Positions 1 through 7,503 are shown, numbered from the stretch's first letter. The stretch: 11,013 nt of DNA from Chlamydiia bacterium (GCA_003170575.1 PMZB01000138.1:1-11013); one strand, 5' to 3'. Numbers and translations are program-made. Notes: generated by a model not told the origin, from the sequence alone.

Positions 1-183
1 AAGATGGGTAGCGTTGACGCTTATGCATTAGCGCAGGTACACACAATTATTTTTAAAGATAACTCGCTGAAAAGAGAGGGGGAAATGCAGCCTACCCTTT
101 CTGCTGATGCAGAACAGATTTTTCAAGTTCTTGGAATTCCGATGGAAAGGGGTGTGTTGTTGAAAACGGAATGTCGTGCCTGA
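1..183 (+). CDS. C-terminal end of a truncated gene, possibly a transposase tail
   Basis: An open plus-strand frame runs in from the left window edge and stops at TGA 181-183, giving about 60 residues with no internal stop. An ATG at 4-6 is available, but nothing marks it as a true start, so the gene probably begins upstream of the window. The tail contains a PTLSADAEQIFQVLGIP segment. This resembles the short 'x-LS-x-x-A-x-x-I-L-x-x-LGI' ending common in IS4/IS1634-type transposases. That resemblance is from memory and is weak, and no catalytic DDE residues are inside the window. It is convergent with the decayed gene to its right. It could equally be the end of an unrelated protein. Confidence 0.4.
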   Translation, partial: KMGSVDAYALAQVHTIIFKDNSLKREGEMQPTLSADAEQIFQVLGIPMERGVLLKTECRA

Positions 184-206
184 ATTTTTGGATATAACTC
201 GCTCAT

Positions 207-424
207 TCACAGGCACTTAGGAATGTCACTGTCAAAGTCGGGAGTAGCCGCTATGACCTCCCCAGAACACGTCTTGAGCCTTTTTCAGAATCTTGCCTCC
301 AACCTTTTCCGCCTTTTCCAGAACCTGTTGGACTTCAGGCTTTAAAGCCAAGATCCTCATAAAATTTTCTCGCCTGCGCGATTTCACTAACTCCCAAAGT
401 AATAACATTCACTCTTGGTTCTAT
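207..424 (-). pseudogene. Decayed glyoxalase/bleomycin-resistance (VOC) family gene
   Basis: Read on the minus strand, 424 down to 335 encodes VNVITLGVSEIAQARKFYED followed by LGFKA and a stop. This is the typical first beta-alpha unit of VOC proteins. From 342 down to about 244, in a different frame, it encodes PEVQQVLEKAEKVGGKI and then a Gln-Asp-x-x-Trp-Gly-Gly segment ending in Gly-Tyr, which is the typical second half of the same fold. VOC proteins of this kind usually have about 125-140 residues. Here the 60-70 central residues are missing and the two halves are joined out of frame. A third frame (Pro-Asp-Phe-Asp-Ser-Asp) runs on to a stop at 207-209. A strong ribosome-binding site (AAGGAGG, 430-436) sits 5 bases before an ATA codon at 422-424, exactly where an ATG start would be expected, so the start codon also appears lost. 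Confidence 0.75.
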
Positions 425-459
425 GAGAACCTCCTTAACCGTCCACAGTAATACATGCG

Positions 460-906
460 TCATTCCTGTTCTGTAGCAGTTCCCATTTTTGATACCTCAA
501 AAAAGAAAATAGAATAGCAGTGAGTCGGCCAAGTTCCTAGCCAGCCTTCCAGGGTAATTTCTTCGCCCCGTCTTTTTTCAAATTGACATTCAAGTTCACC
601 GCTTGCAGCTAACTGAATTGAATCGAGGTGATCTTTCCAATCTTCTATAACAGGACGAAACTCTTCAGGTATAGTTTCAAATACCCCACTCTCTCTTAAA
701 AATTTCTTAGATTGATTATCAGGTTCTAAAAACCACCTTTCTGAAGGACTATCACCATTATTCAAATCTTCATAATTTGGTGCTCCCGGCATAGTGCTGT
801 GATAAACCTTACCTGTGAGTTGTATAAGAGGACACCCATTCAGAAAATATGGCTCCTTCGCATCAGCAAAACCAATAATCACCATGAACAATACAACTTT
901 TAACAT
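460..906 (-). CDS. Small exported DUF4431-like protein, candidate immunity protein
   Basis: This 148-residue protein begins with a clear Sec signal peptide: MLKVVLFMVIIGFADA has one lysine, a hydrophobic core and an Ala-Asp-Ala cleavage site, leaving about 132 mature residues. The mature part contains LTGKVYHSTMPGAPNYEDL, the Gly-x-Val...Pro-Gly-x-Pro-Asn-Tyr signature I associate with DUF4431, and an aromatic-rich C-terminal half (EGWLGTWPTHCYSIFFFEV). The family has no firm biochemical function that I know of. Its ATG at 904-906 overlaps the last codons and stop of the preceding gene by 7 bases, so translation is probably coupled to it. A protein exported to the envelope and encoded directly after a putative cell-wall-active protein fits an immunity role; this is inference. 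Other possibilities are a periplasmic inhibitor or a stand-alone envelope protein. Confidence 0.75.
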   Translation of the reverse strand: MLKVVLFMVIIGFADAKEPYFLNGCPLIQLTGKVYHSTMPGAPNYEDLNNGDSPSERWFLEPDNQSKKFLRESGVFETIPEEFRPVIEDWKDHLDSIQLAASGELECQFEKRRGEEITLEGWLGTWPTHCYSIFFFEVSKMGTATEQE

Positions 907-1667
907 ACCATGTCTTTAAATGGGGTTTCATGGGGAAAAGGTCGCAGGTAAACTTGTTTGGAACGATGAACAACCACAGCTCGTAACTTTTGATTTTCAG
1001 CTAATTCGATAGCTTGTTCTCGTGAAATCCAATTTTTCTCAAATTGATCGAGAACCAAAAAGTTGGTAATGCAATGGTTATGCATTTTGACAGCAACAAT
1101 TTTTTGAATCGGTTCATATAGCTCACCCTCTTCCCAAGGATGCCATCCTTCGTAATTTTCCATCTTACTGATTAACATGTTGAATTCATCAGGGTTAAGG
1201 GACTCAAGAGTTCGGTTCAAGTCTAAGTTTGTTGATTTCTTCAAGAAATTGCGATATTCAATAGCTTCTTTAGTGTCAGGTTTGCCGTCCTCAACCCCAG
1301 TATACTTTCTCGGGAGTTCGTCCAATGTAAGCTCGATATACCTAGAGCTCTTAAGAAGAGCCATCATAGCCGATCGACCAACCTCATAACTAGGAAAAAT
1401 CGCAAAGGTATATGTCCTCTCCTTGCCATTCTCATCAGTAATAGTATATGAAGCAGATCCTATCGCCCCATACTGTCGCGAGTGTGGACCAATGCTTAAA
1501 TTGCCAGGATTATTATGGCGCCAAGCCTTCGAACCCAGCAAAGATCCGGATGTTGGATCCTTCCTACGAGTCATTTTGTTTCCTTGCTTATCATAGAAAA
1601 CAATTGAAAGACCTTCGCCTTTTTCTGCTTTAATCCATTTGGCATCTGCCGGTGTTTTCATGGTCAT
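900..1667 (-). CDS. NNPGN-motif protein, putative cell-wall-degrading effector
   Basis: This is a 255-residue protein with no signal peptide. Residues 47-57 read KAWRHNNPGNL, followed at 86-105 by YTFAIFPSYEVGRSAMMALL, then LTLDELPRKYTG (113-124) and MENYEGWHPWEEGEL (169-183). This order (R-x-NNPGN, then F-A-x-F-x-x-Y-x-x-G-x-x-A) is known to me from phage structural/lysozyme-like proteins and from secreted proteins thought to act on peptidoglycan. The last ~70 residues form a separate small domain (KNWISREQAIELAENQKL, then QVYLRPFPHETPF) that looks DUF3892-like. ATG 1665-1667 gives the full frame. A second ATG lies two codons in, and neither has a good ribosome-binding site. The gene starts 50 bases after the AlbA_2 gene ends and overlaps the exported DUF4431-like gene. 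Enzyme activity is inferred; a phage-derived role is an alternative. Confidence 0.7.
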   Translation of the reverse strand: MTMKTPADAKWIKAEKGEGLSIVFYDKQGNKMTRRKDPTSGSLLGSKAWRHNNPGNLSIGPHSRQYGAIGSASYTITDENGKERTYTFAIFPSYEVGRSAMMALLKSSRYIELTLDELPRKYTGVEDGKPDTKEAIEYRNFLKKSTNLDLNRTLESLNPDEFNMLISKMENYEGWHPWEEGELYEPIQKIVAVKMHNHCITNFLVLDQFEKNWISREQAIELAENQKLRAVVVHRSKQVYLRPFPHETPFKDMVC

Positions 1668-1717
1668 TATTGTATCTGTTTCAATCCTTTTTCTACGAGA
1701 GAAAAAGCCGCCTCTAA

Positions 1718-3064
1718 TTACTCTTTTTTCTTGGCAATGATGCGTGCTCGAGGGTCCTTGATTGAGGTCGCGATCCGCAGGATAGATCCTTCATTCAACA
1801 TCTCCCTAAGACGTTGCCGAGCTGTTCTAGAACTTACTTTCCACAATTTCGCTATCTGTTTGGGTGTGAGAGAACCCATTTCTTGCAAAGCTTGGAGCAA
1901 CTTATCCTCCCAACCGGATAGTTTAGGTTTCGCAACACGTGTAGAGAATAATGTCAGTCGAAATTGATTTCCAAGTTCCTCAATTTCCGGTTTTTTCAAT
2001 CCCTGACGTTTACAAACAGCAAAAATCCTTTGAAGTCCCGAACCCCATTGCTCAATCAAATTCAGCTCTCGAAAAACTCTTCCTAAAACTCTATTTCGCA
2101 ATCTTGAAAATCCAGATAAAGCCTTTTGCAGAGTTTGTCCAAAAGGCAATCCACCAGGATTTGTAAATTCAATTCGATCATCAAATATTGCAATCTGTAT
2201 ATGACTTCCTGTCATGGAATAATCTGCGTGAAGAAGTGCATTCGTCACCGCTTCTCGAACAGCAAATGGTGGATACTCTGAGATGTCTTCACGAAATATC
2301 TTACCTATTCTACTCTCCTTGCGAGTATTTCTTTCTATGAAAGCTATAATTTCGTGGATAGCAAAAGGAAGGCCAATTTTAATATCTTTTTGATCCAAAA
2401 TTTTTTCCTTGGACTTCCCTGCAAACAAGGCGCATCGAACAATTGAATCGGGCAAGAGCTCTGTCCGATCGGATCCAAATAATAAAATTCCTCCAATAGT
2501 TGCAGAAATTTTCCCCGCGTAAGATGTGAGGATTCCCATTGTTTCGCACGTTTTTTCCGATGGTCGTTTTTGTACCCATCCAAAAGCTGTTTCGATTGAA
2601 GCCCAATCAAGACTTCCTTTTATCGCAGGCAATTCATCATAGGTACGATTTGCAGCAAAGAGTTTTAAGGACGCAATAGTTTCACAATCAGCTTTTCGAT
2701 TGGTTGATCCAAACCGAATGTACGTTCCTGCATCGATACCATCAGATTTATAATAATAAGGGCCAGCTGCATGAGGGACATGGAGTAGTATTACTGCTTT
2801 GTCGCCATATGAATGAATCTCAATGTCTGGCACAAGCAGCGGAGTTACATTATCTGCAATGACAGAGGCGAGTCTTTCCTCTTCTTGCAAGGCGTCTTCG
2901 ACACCCAAAATTTCCTTAGTTCGATCCCGCACCCCAATCACAATAACCCCTCCAGCAGTATTAGCAAATGCAATCACTGTCTTGACAATCCCATGCAAGT
3001 TTTTTGTGTTCTCTTTAAATTCAAGAGTTTTCCCTTCCGGTCGAGCTAAATAGTCATTTAACAT
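1718..3064 (-). CDS. AlbA_2/Schlafen-type ATP-binding protein with C-terminal winged helix
   Basis: A complete 448-residue protein. Residues ~8-130 are an AlbA_2 (Schlafen-like) domain: ETLEFKEN-type opening (LEFKEN at 14-19), FANTAGGVIVIGV (33-45), and TYIRFGSTNRKAD (114-126). Residues ~230-350 match the GHKL-type HATPase_c_4 domain of the same family: REAVTNALLHADYS (270-283) supplies the N-box-like motif, TNPGGLP (301-307) the G1-like box and GSGLQRI (341-347) the later glycine motif. Residues ~399-431 form a winged helix (LTPKQIAKLWKVSSRTARQR). Proteins of this architecture are usually annotated as predicted transcriptional regulators or ATP-binding proteins; some relatives act in antiphage defence. 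The start is set by AGGAG at 3073-3077, 8 bases before ATG. Upstream lie a good promoter and two repeated palindromic units, which suggests autoregulation. All key motifs are intact. Confidence 0.9.
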   Translation of the reverse strand: MLNDYLARPEGKTLEFKENTKNLHGIVKTVIAFANTAGGVIVIGVRDRTKEILGVEDALQEEERLASVIADNVTPLLVPDIEIHSYGDKAVILLHVPHAAGPYYYKSDGIDAGTYIRFGSTNRKADCETIASLKLFAANRTYDELPAIKGSLDWASIETAFGWVQKRPSEKTCETMGILTSYAGKISATIGGILLFGSDRTELLPDSIVRCALFAGKSKEKILDQKDIKIGLPFAIHEIIAFIERNTRKESRIGKIFREDISEYPPFAVREAVTNALLHADYSMTGSHIQIAIFDDRIEFTNPGGLPFGQTLQKALSGFSRLRNRVLGRVFRELNLIEQWGSGLQRIFAVCKRQGLKKPEIEELGNQFRLTLFSTRVAKPKLSGWEDKLLQALQEMGSLTPKQIAKLWKVSSRTARQRLREMLNEGSILRIATSIKDPRARIIAKKKE

Positions 3065-3097
3065 GTGTAATTCTCCTCTCTAACCCAGTGTTGCTAC

Positions 3098-3163
3098 AAC
3101 TAGGAATTTAACACGGAAGTACTCGGAAGTCAAATCCTTCCGTGTTATTTTCCGTCTTTCATT
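3098..3163. repeat. Repeat unit 1: 66-bp unit with perfect inverted repeat, over the promoter
   Basis: The first 32 bases (3098-3129) are identical to the start of unit 2, exactly 66 bp away. Inside, TAACACGGAAG (3109-3119) is the perfect inverse of CTTCCGTGTTA (3137-3147), an 11-bp stem with a 17-base loop. The loop holds a third copy of the CGGAAG half-site (3124-3129), which can instead pair with CTTCCG (3137-3142) in a tighter 6-bp hairpin with a 7-base loop. The right arm can therefore pair with either left arm. The unit covers the -35 and -10 boxes of the AlbA_2-family gene, so an operator is more likely than a terminator; no T-run follows on the minus strand. Confidence 0.85.
3105..3133 (-). 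promoter_or_regulatory. Predicted sigma-70 promoter for the AlbA_2-family gene
   Basis: On the minus strand TTGACT (3128-3133, five of six bases of the -35 consensus) is followed after exactly 17 bases by TAAATT (3105-3110, four of six for the -10). Transcription would start near 3098, giving a leader of roughly 35 bases before the ATG at 3064 that carries the AGGAG ribosome-binding site. The spacer contains the left arm of the inverted repeat, and the right arm lies just upstream of the -35 box. A bound regulator would therefore compete directly with RNA polymerase. The matching stretch of unit 2 has TGGCTT instead of TTGACT and lacks a -35 box. Confidence 0.6.
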
Positions 3164-3229
3164 AACTAGGAATTTAACACGGAAGTACTCGGAAGCCATC
3201 TGGTTCCGTGTTGTTTTTTCTCTTCCTTA
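3164..3229. repeat. Repeat unit 2: second 66-bp unit upstream of the promoter
   Basis: Bases 3164-3195 repeat the first 32 bases of unit 1 without change. AACACGGAA (3176-3184) pairs with TTCCGTGTT (3204-3212), a 9-bp stem. The extra CGGAAG half-site is at 3190-3195. The loop sequence after the identical block has diverged while the pairing arm has been kept, which points to selection on the palindrome. Read on the plus strand the stem is followed by GTTTTTTCT, so it could also act as a weak plus-strand terminator, although the 19-base loop is long for one. Confidence 0.8.
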
Positions 3230-3331
3230 AGTTGGACGGAATCTGATTGCGTTTAAAGTTCGGCTATATGTACCTTGCGTTACGTTCCAAATTTCTTGAG
3301 CTGCCTTGGCATGGGCATATCCCTGTCTCAC
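3227..3331 (-). other. Short ORF after the helicase stop with helix-turn-helix-like residues
   Basis: A 34-codon frame begins at a GTG that overlaps the helicase stop codon (GTGTGA) and ends at TAA 3227-3229. The frame is also open a little further upstream. It contains HAKAAQEIWNVTQGTYSRTL, which has the Ala-Ala...Val-Thr-x-Gly-Thr...Arg-x-Leu spacing of Fis/NtrC-type helix-turn-helix tails, with one extra residue in the turn. No ribosome-binding site of its own is seen. It may be the remnant of a lost regulator or transposase, or chance. The rest of 3230-3327 shows no other feature. Confidence 0.25.
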
Positions 3332-6300
3332 ACATCTCGTATCAACCCGATCAACTCCTCATCAGTCAATTTTCCACTAATATCCGCCCCATCAAGAAGA
3401 TCATTCGCCAAATCTCGCTTATTGTGGTGAAGTTGAATAATCTTTTCCTCGATTGTTTGTTCCATGATCATTCGATAGATGGTGACCGTTCGAGTCTGGC
3501 CGATCCGATGGGCGCGATCTGATGCCTGATCTTCCACGGCCGGATTCCACCAGGGATCTAGGTGGATGACAAAATCAGCACCGGTGAGATTTAATCCCGT
3601 CCCTCCTGCTCGTAAACTAATCAAAAATAGATCTCCTTCTCCGCCCTGAAACGCATCAACACGCCGTTTCCGCTCTTCTAAAGGCGTGCTGCCATCAAGG
3701 TATTGATATGAAACACTTCTTTCATCCAGCATCGCCCTCACCTTTTCAAGACACCCGACGAACTGGCTAAAAACAAGGGCTCGATGACGATTTTCCCGAA
3801 GTTCCTCAACGAGCTCCATGAACCTCACTAATTTAGAGCTTGAAAGGGAGAGATCAGGTGCGACTAAATCCGGATGGCAGCATGCGCGTCGAAGCTTCAT
3901 TATCTCGGCAAGAATATGAATTCTTTTTTGATCTGAAGACCCCACCTGCGCAAGATTCTCAAGTGCTGTTCGTCGAAGTGCTTCATAAAAAGCTCTTTCT
4001 TTTTCATCGAACGGGATGACAACAGTCTTTTCAATCCTGGGCGGCAAGTCTTCCAACACATTCGTTTTCAGCCGCCTCAGAATAAACGGTTGAATCAACT
4101 TCTTCAATGCATGGCGTGCGGAGACATTCTTTTGCTGTTCTATAGGCCCTACAAATCGTTTCGAAAATGAATTATACGATCCAAGGAGTCCAGGATTAAT
4201 AAAGTTCAGCAAATTCCAAAGCTCTCCGAGCCGATTTTCGATTGGAGTTCCTGTTAATATGACCTTCACCTTTCCTTGGAGCTGCATGGCTGCTCGCGAA
4301 CGCTTTGTGTTCAAGTTCTTGATACACTGAGCTTCGTCCAACACAACCGTTTGCCATTTCACACTCGAGAGCAGCTCGGATTCCATGTGCAATAATCCAT
4401 AGCTGGTGACAAGGACGTCCAGGGGTCCTAAGGAACTGATCACTTCGGCATTTCGCCCCTCAACATAGATGAGGACCTTCAACACAGGAGCAAAACGGGT
4501 GCATTCATTCAGCCAATTATGGCATACAGACTTGGGAGCTACCACAAGCGTAGGACCTTGCGAGGCGTGTTCAAGGATCAAAGCAATCGCCTGTAGAGTT
4601 TTTCCAAGTCCCATATCGTCAGCTAGACATGCGCCAAATCCCCTGCTAGCAAGACGAGACAGCCATTGGAATCCTTCGATTTGATAGGGGCGAAGTTCGA
4701 CTTGTAGAGTGGAGGGAAGAGATGGGGTATGAGCAGAGGTTGTGTCCAACCTCGCCCGGGCCTCATGCCAGGCATCGTCAGCCTGTATAGTGCCTACCTC
4801 GTCGAGCATACAACCAAGAGCATGCGATGAAAGGGGATGAAGCCAAAGCTTATCATGCTCATTCTCCGATAGAGCCTTGAGCTCGCGCAGCTGATGGAGA
4901 AATTTCTCAGTCAGAGCAAGATACTGCCCATCGCTTATCTGAATATAAGGGTTTTTGAATGTATCAACAAGAGCAAGAAGCTGCTTCAGTTCAAGGACTT
5001 TGCCTTCATCAACTTTTACTTCGCCATCGAGCGAAAACCAATCCATATCTTTTTCGATCCGCACCGAAAGAGCTTTGGCGTCAAGAGGAGGAGAAACTGA
5101 AATTTTCTTCCCACTAGGCCATAGAATTGTAAGAGGCTGAGGATAGCGCTGAAGTTCACTCAGGGCTTCCAGAATTTCTTCCGGATCATCAAGAATCCAT
5201 TCGTCTTTACCTTCATCAGAGAGCTGCAAAAGCTCGATCGAAGAAATCAACCTGTCAGCCTGCTGCCGTTCCTCATCAAGTGCACGCTGAACTTTTTTTA
5301 TTTTCCCCTTGACCATTACTTGTGGAGTTTGGAATCCGTGACCTGGCCTACAACACGGCCCTTCAGCGCCAAAGGGACGCACACATAGGTTGATTTTTAA
5401 GCTATTATCCATGGTCGCAAGCTGAACGCACAGCGAAGGATCAGCCTTCTTGCGGACAGACTCATCTTCCAACTCAGATTGCACTGGAAATCGTTTCTCT
5501 ATTCCCTTTGTAATTTTTTGAAGTCTCTTTTTTTCTGTTTTTGGGATGGAAAGAGCGTTGGACGGGCCAATTATTTCTTGCAGGCGCACGGCCTCCTTAG
5601 GAATTTCAATGACCTGATATCGAGTCTCAGTTTCAGGCTTCAGAACAATCGTGCTTTCTGCACAATGAACGGAAAGGCTCACAATATAGGCATCATCTTT
5701 CTCCTTCACTAACAATTCCACGGATCCTTTGACAAGCTCTATTGCTAGCTGGGTTCTCACATCTCTGACATTTGGATGCCCCACAAGGGCTGGAAAGGCT
5801 TTTTTACCATCTATGCTGTACTCTTCTTTTGTATAGTATCCGTACGTAGTGTAGCGATGTGAGACCAATGACTGCATAATGGTTCGGTCTACATTTGAGG
5901 CGTAATCAAAATCTGCTCCTCCCTGCTTCAGGCGAGACAGTGCTATAGGACGCCCCTTGGACCACTTCCCAGTTGAGGAAAGTTTTTGTTCTACAACACC
6001 AACGACCGCTGGAGGCTCAAGATAGACCTCCCATACCATTCTTCGATCTTCCTGAGACGATGTGGTCGACTCCCTTCCGCCATCTTTACTATCACCAAAC
6101 AAAGTTTCCAGAGAGTCTAATGACTCCTGCCAAAATTCCTTTACAGGCACTATTTTGACAAAGGAAACAGCATGCAGAGCTTCCGTTTCCTGCAGAAACT
6201 GCATATATATATTATTTTTTGGAATGAGAGAAGAGATAACCTGAGCAAAAATACGAGCAATTCCCGGAAGGGTTTTTTGCAAAGACTGGAATATCGCGTG

Positions 6301-7491
6301 GAGTTTTTCCGTCTTATGAAACAACACATTTCGATCTGTCCAAAACTGACACAGCACCACTACTGCATGAAGAAGAGCGGCGCATGCATTATTTGATACA
6401 TCCGTGTCGTCCAAGCCCGGACTCTTAACTCTAGTCATTAGATACCGCACACATGCACGAAGCCATCCAAAGACAGTCTTGTACGAACCCTTGTGATTAT
6501 CCATAGCAAAAGCAGCAGCATCTTTTGCCATTTCTAAGGCTTTCGAATCTTGAGCGCGCAGCAGCGCTAGAATGTGATAGATTCCCTGAATGCCTTGAAA
6601 AAAAAACTTCTTAGTATTTTTCTGGATCTTGACCATCATCAATGCTTTTTCGAACGCAGCGACAGCTCTTTCGTTCTCACCCTTGAGAAACAAGTAGGAG
6701 GCATACTCTCCAACATCTGTATAATTGGTCTGATCGAGACTATTAATTATTTCTTCAGTGACTAACCCGATATCAGCTGTCACAAGTGCATGAAATAAGA
6801 ATAAAGTCTGCAACGTTTTGGCGTCCGGCCTCTTAAGGCAAGAGTGGAAATATGACACAAATGAAGAGAAATCCGGTAACGGTTCTTCATTGCTATTCCA
6901 CAACTCCATCAAGTAATATTCAAAAACTTTCGTCTGCATACAAAAAGGCAAAGTTGTAAGCCAAGCACGATCAACGAAGGTTTTAGAAAAAGACGCAGAG
7001 AATGCATCTAAAAACAGTGGATGGTTGGCGATCTCATGAGCCGCCTTCTCATCTGTATGAGGAGAAAGATATATCCGTAAGCGGAGGGCGCAAATCAATT
7101 CATCTCCTCGGAGATCAACAGCTTTTCCATTTTGACCTTCAAGCCCGTAATACGCTAAAAAAGCTGATTTCTTTGGACCTTGGAGAGCTTCTAGTGTGAG
7201 CCGATGAAGAATCGATCGAGGAATGGTAAAATTGTATAGTAAAATACCTTGATGGAAAAGCTTGTTCAAGATAATCGTCATCTCGTCATAGGATAGTTTT
7301 TTATCTTGACGGGACGTGATGCCAATCTCTCGCAAAAATTGTAACACATCAACGCGCTTGAATTGGTTCGTACATGCTATAGCTGCGGCTTGACACATCT
7401 CCTGTTCGAGCGGAGAAAGAGTGTGATATATTTTGAGCAATGACTCTGAATCAACATTAGCAGGTGTAGGTGTACGTGTAGGTAACATCAT
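3328..7491 (-). CDS. Large SNF2-family DNA-dependent ATPase/helicase
   Basis: A 1387-residue protein with a complete SNF2 engine in its C-terminal third: motif I DDMGLGKT (958-965), motif II DEAQ (1052-1055), motif III LTGTPIENR (1079-1087), motif V AGGTGLN (1295-1301) and motif VI DRAHRIGQ (1325-1332). It ends in the usual Leu-Thr-x-Glu-Glu-Leu tail. The family translocates on DNA using ATP to remodel protein-nucleic acid complexes. The first ~550 residues are mostly predicted helical, with a TPR-like stretch (GEYASYLFLKGENERAVAAF), and I cannot assign them. Residues ~570-670 resemble the beta-rich middle region of other long bacterial SNF2 proteins (VGHPNVRDVRTQLAIELVKG). No zinc-binding SWIM cysteine pattern is visible. 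An ATG 66 bases further upstream (7557) is in frame but has no ribosome-binding site; the ATG at 7491 has GGAG 8 bases before it and is preferred. Substrate and pathway are unknown. Confidence 0.93.
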   Translation of the reverse strand: MMLPTRTPTPANVDSESLLKIYHTLSPLEQEMCQAAAIACTNQFKRVDVLQFLREIGITSRQDKKLSYDEMTIILNKLFHQGILLYNFTIPRSILHRLTLEALQGPKKSAFLAYYGLEGQNGKAVDLRGDELICALRLRIYLSPHTDEKAAHEIANHPLFLDAFSASFSKTFVDRAWLTTLPFCMQTKVFEYYLMELWNSNEEPLPDFSSFVSYFHSCLKRPDAKTLQTLFLFHALVTADIGLVTEEIINSLDQTNYTDVGEYASYLFLKGENERAVAAFEKALMMVKIQKNTKKFFFQGIQGIYHILALLRAQDSKALEMAKDAAAFAMDNHKGSYKTVFGWLRACVRYLMTRVKSPGLDDTDVSNNACAALLHAVVVLCQFWTDRNVLFHKTEKLHAIFQSLQKTLPGIARIFAQVISSLIPKNNIYMQFLQETEALHAVSFVKIVPVKEFWQESLDSLETLFGDSKDGGRESTTSSQEDRRMVWEVYLEPPAVVGVVEQKLSSTGKWSKGRPIALSRLKQGGADFDYASNVDRTIMQSLVSHRYTTYGYYTKEEYSIDGKKAFPALVGHPNVRDVRTQLAIELVKGSVELLVKEKDDAYIVSLSVHCAESTIVLKPETETRYQVIEIPKEAVRLQEIIGPSNALSIPKTEKKRLQKITKGIEKRFPVQSELEDESVRKKADPSLCVQLATMDNSLKINLCVRPFGAEGPCCRPGHGFQTPQVMVKGKIKKVQRALDEERQQADRLISSIELLQLSDEGKDEWILDDPEEILEALSELQRYPQPLTILWPSGKKISVSPPLDAKALSVRIEKDMDWFSLDGEVKVDEGKVLELKQLLALVDTFKNPYIQISDGQYLALTEKFLHQLRELKALSENEHDKLWLHPLSSHALGCMLDEVGTIQADDAWHEARARLDTTSAHTPSLPSTLQVELRPYQIEGFQWLSRLASRGFGACLADDMGLGKTLQAIALILEHASQGPTLVVAPKSVCHNWLNECTRFAPVLKVLIYVEGRNAEVISSLGPLDVLVTSYGLLHMESELLSSVKWQTVVLDEAQCIKNLNTKRSRAAMQLQGKVKVILTGTPIENRLGELWNLLNFINPGLLGSYNSFSKRFVGPIEQQKNVSARHALKKLIQPFILRRLKTNVLEDLPPRIEKTVVIPFDEKERAFYEALRRTALENLAQVGSSDQKRIHILAEIMKLRRACCHPDLVAPDLSLSSSKLVRFMELVEELRENRHRALVFSQFVGCLEKVRAMLDERSVSYQYLDGSTPLEERKRRVDAFQGGEGDLFLISLRAGGTGLNLTGADFVIHLDPWWNPAVEDQASDRAHRIGQTRTVTIYRMIMEQTIEEKIIQLHHNKRDLANDLLDGADISGKLTDEELIGLIRDV

Positions 7492-7499
7492 TATGGGTA

Positions 7500-7503
7500 C
7501 TCC
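7500..7503 (-). promoter_or_regulatory. Ribosome-binding site fixing the SNF2 start
   Basis: GGAG on the minus strand is separated by 8 bases from an ATG at 7489-7491, which is followed by a second ATG. The longer in-frame start at 7557 has only AT-rich sequence with no purine-rich element ahead of it, so the shorter protein is the more likely product. Confidence 0.6.

Noticed and set aside
28..216. A 62-residue minus-strand ORF at the left edge
   Set aside because: It lies opposite the open plus-strand frame ending at 183, has cysteine-poor, low-complexity composition with no family likeness, and overlaps the tail of the VOC remnant.
210..245. An SSB-like acidic tail (Asp-Phe-Asp-Ser-Asp-Ile-Pro)
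   Set aside because: It lies in a third frame at the end of the VOC remnant, ends in Lys-Cys-Leu instead of Phe, and no OB-fold sequence precedes it.
2344..2610. Minus-strand ORFs of 88 and 75 residues inside the AlbA_2 gene
   Set aside because: They are out-of-frame shadows of an intact gene with all family motifs in the other frame.
3176..3219. A rho-independent terminator for the helicase gene
   Set aside because: The T-run follows only on the plus strand, while the helicase is on the minus strand; the loop is also long. An operator or dispersed unit fits better.
3098..3229. A minimal CRISPR array
   Set aside because: There are only two units, the intervening sequence itself forms part of the palindrome, and no cas genes are nearby.
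3328..7491. The helicase as the DrmD subunit of a DISARM system
   Set aside because: No methyltransferase, DrmA/DrmB-like or phospholipase-type gene is present in the window; SNF2 motifs alone are not specific.
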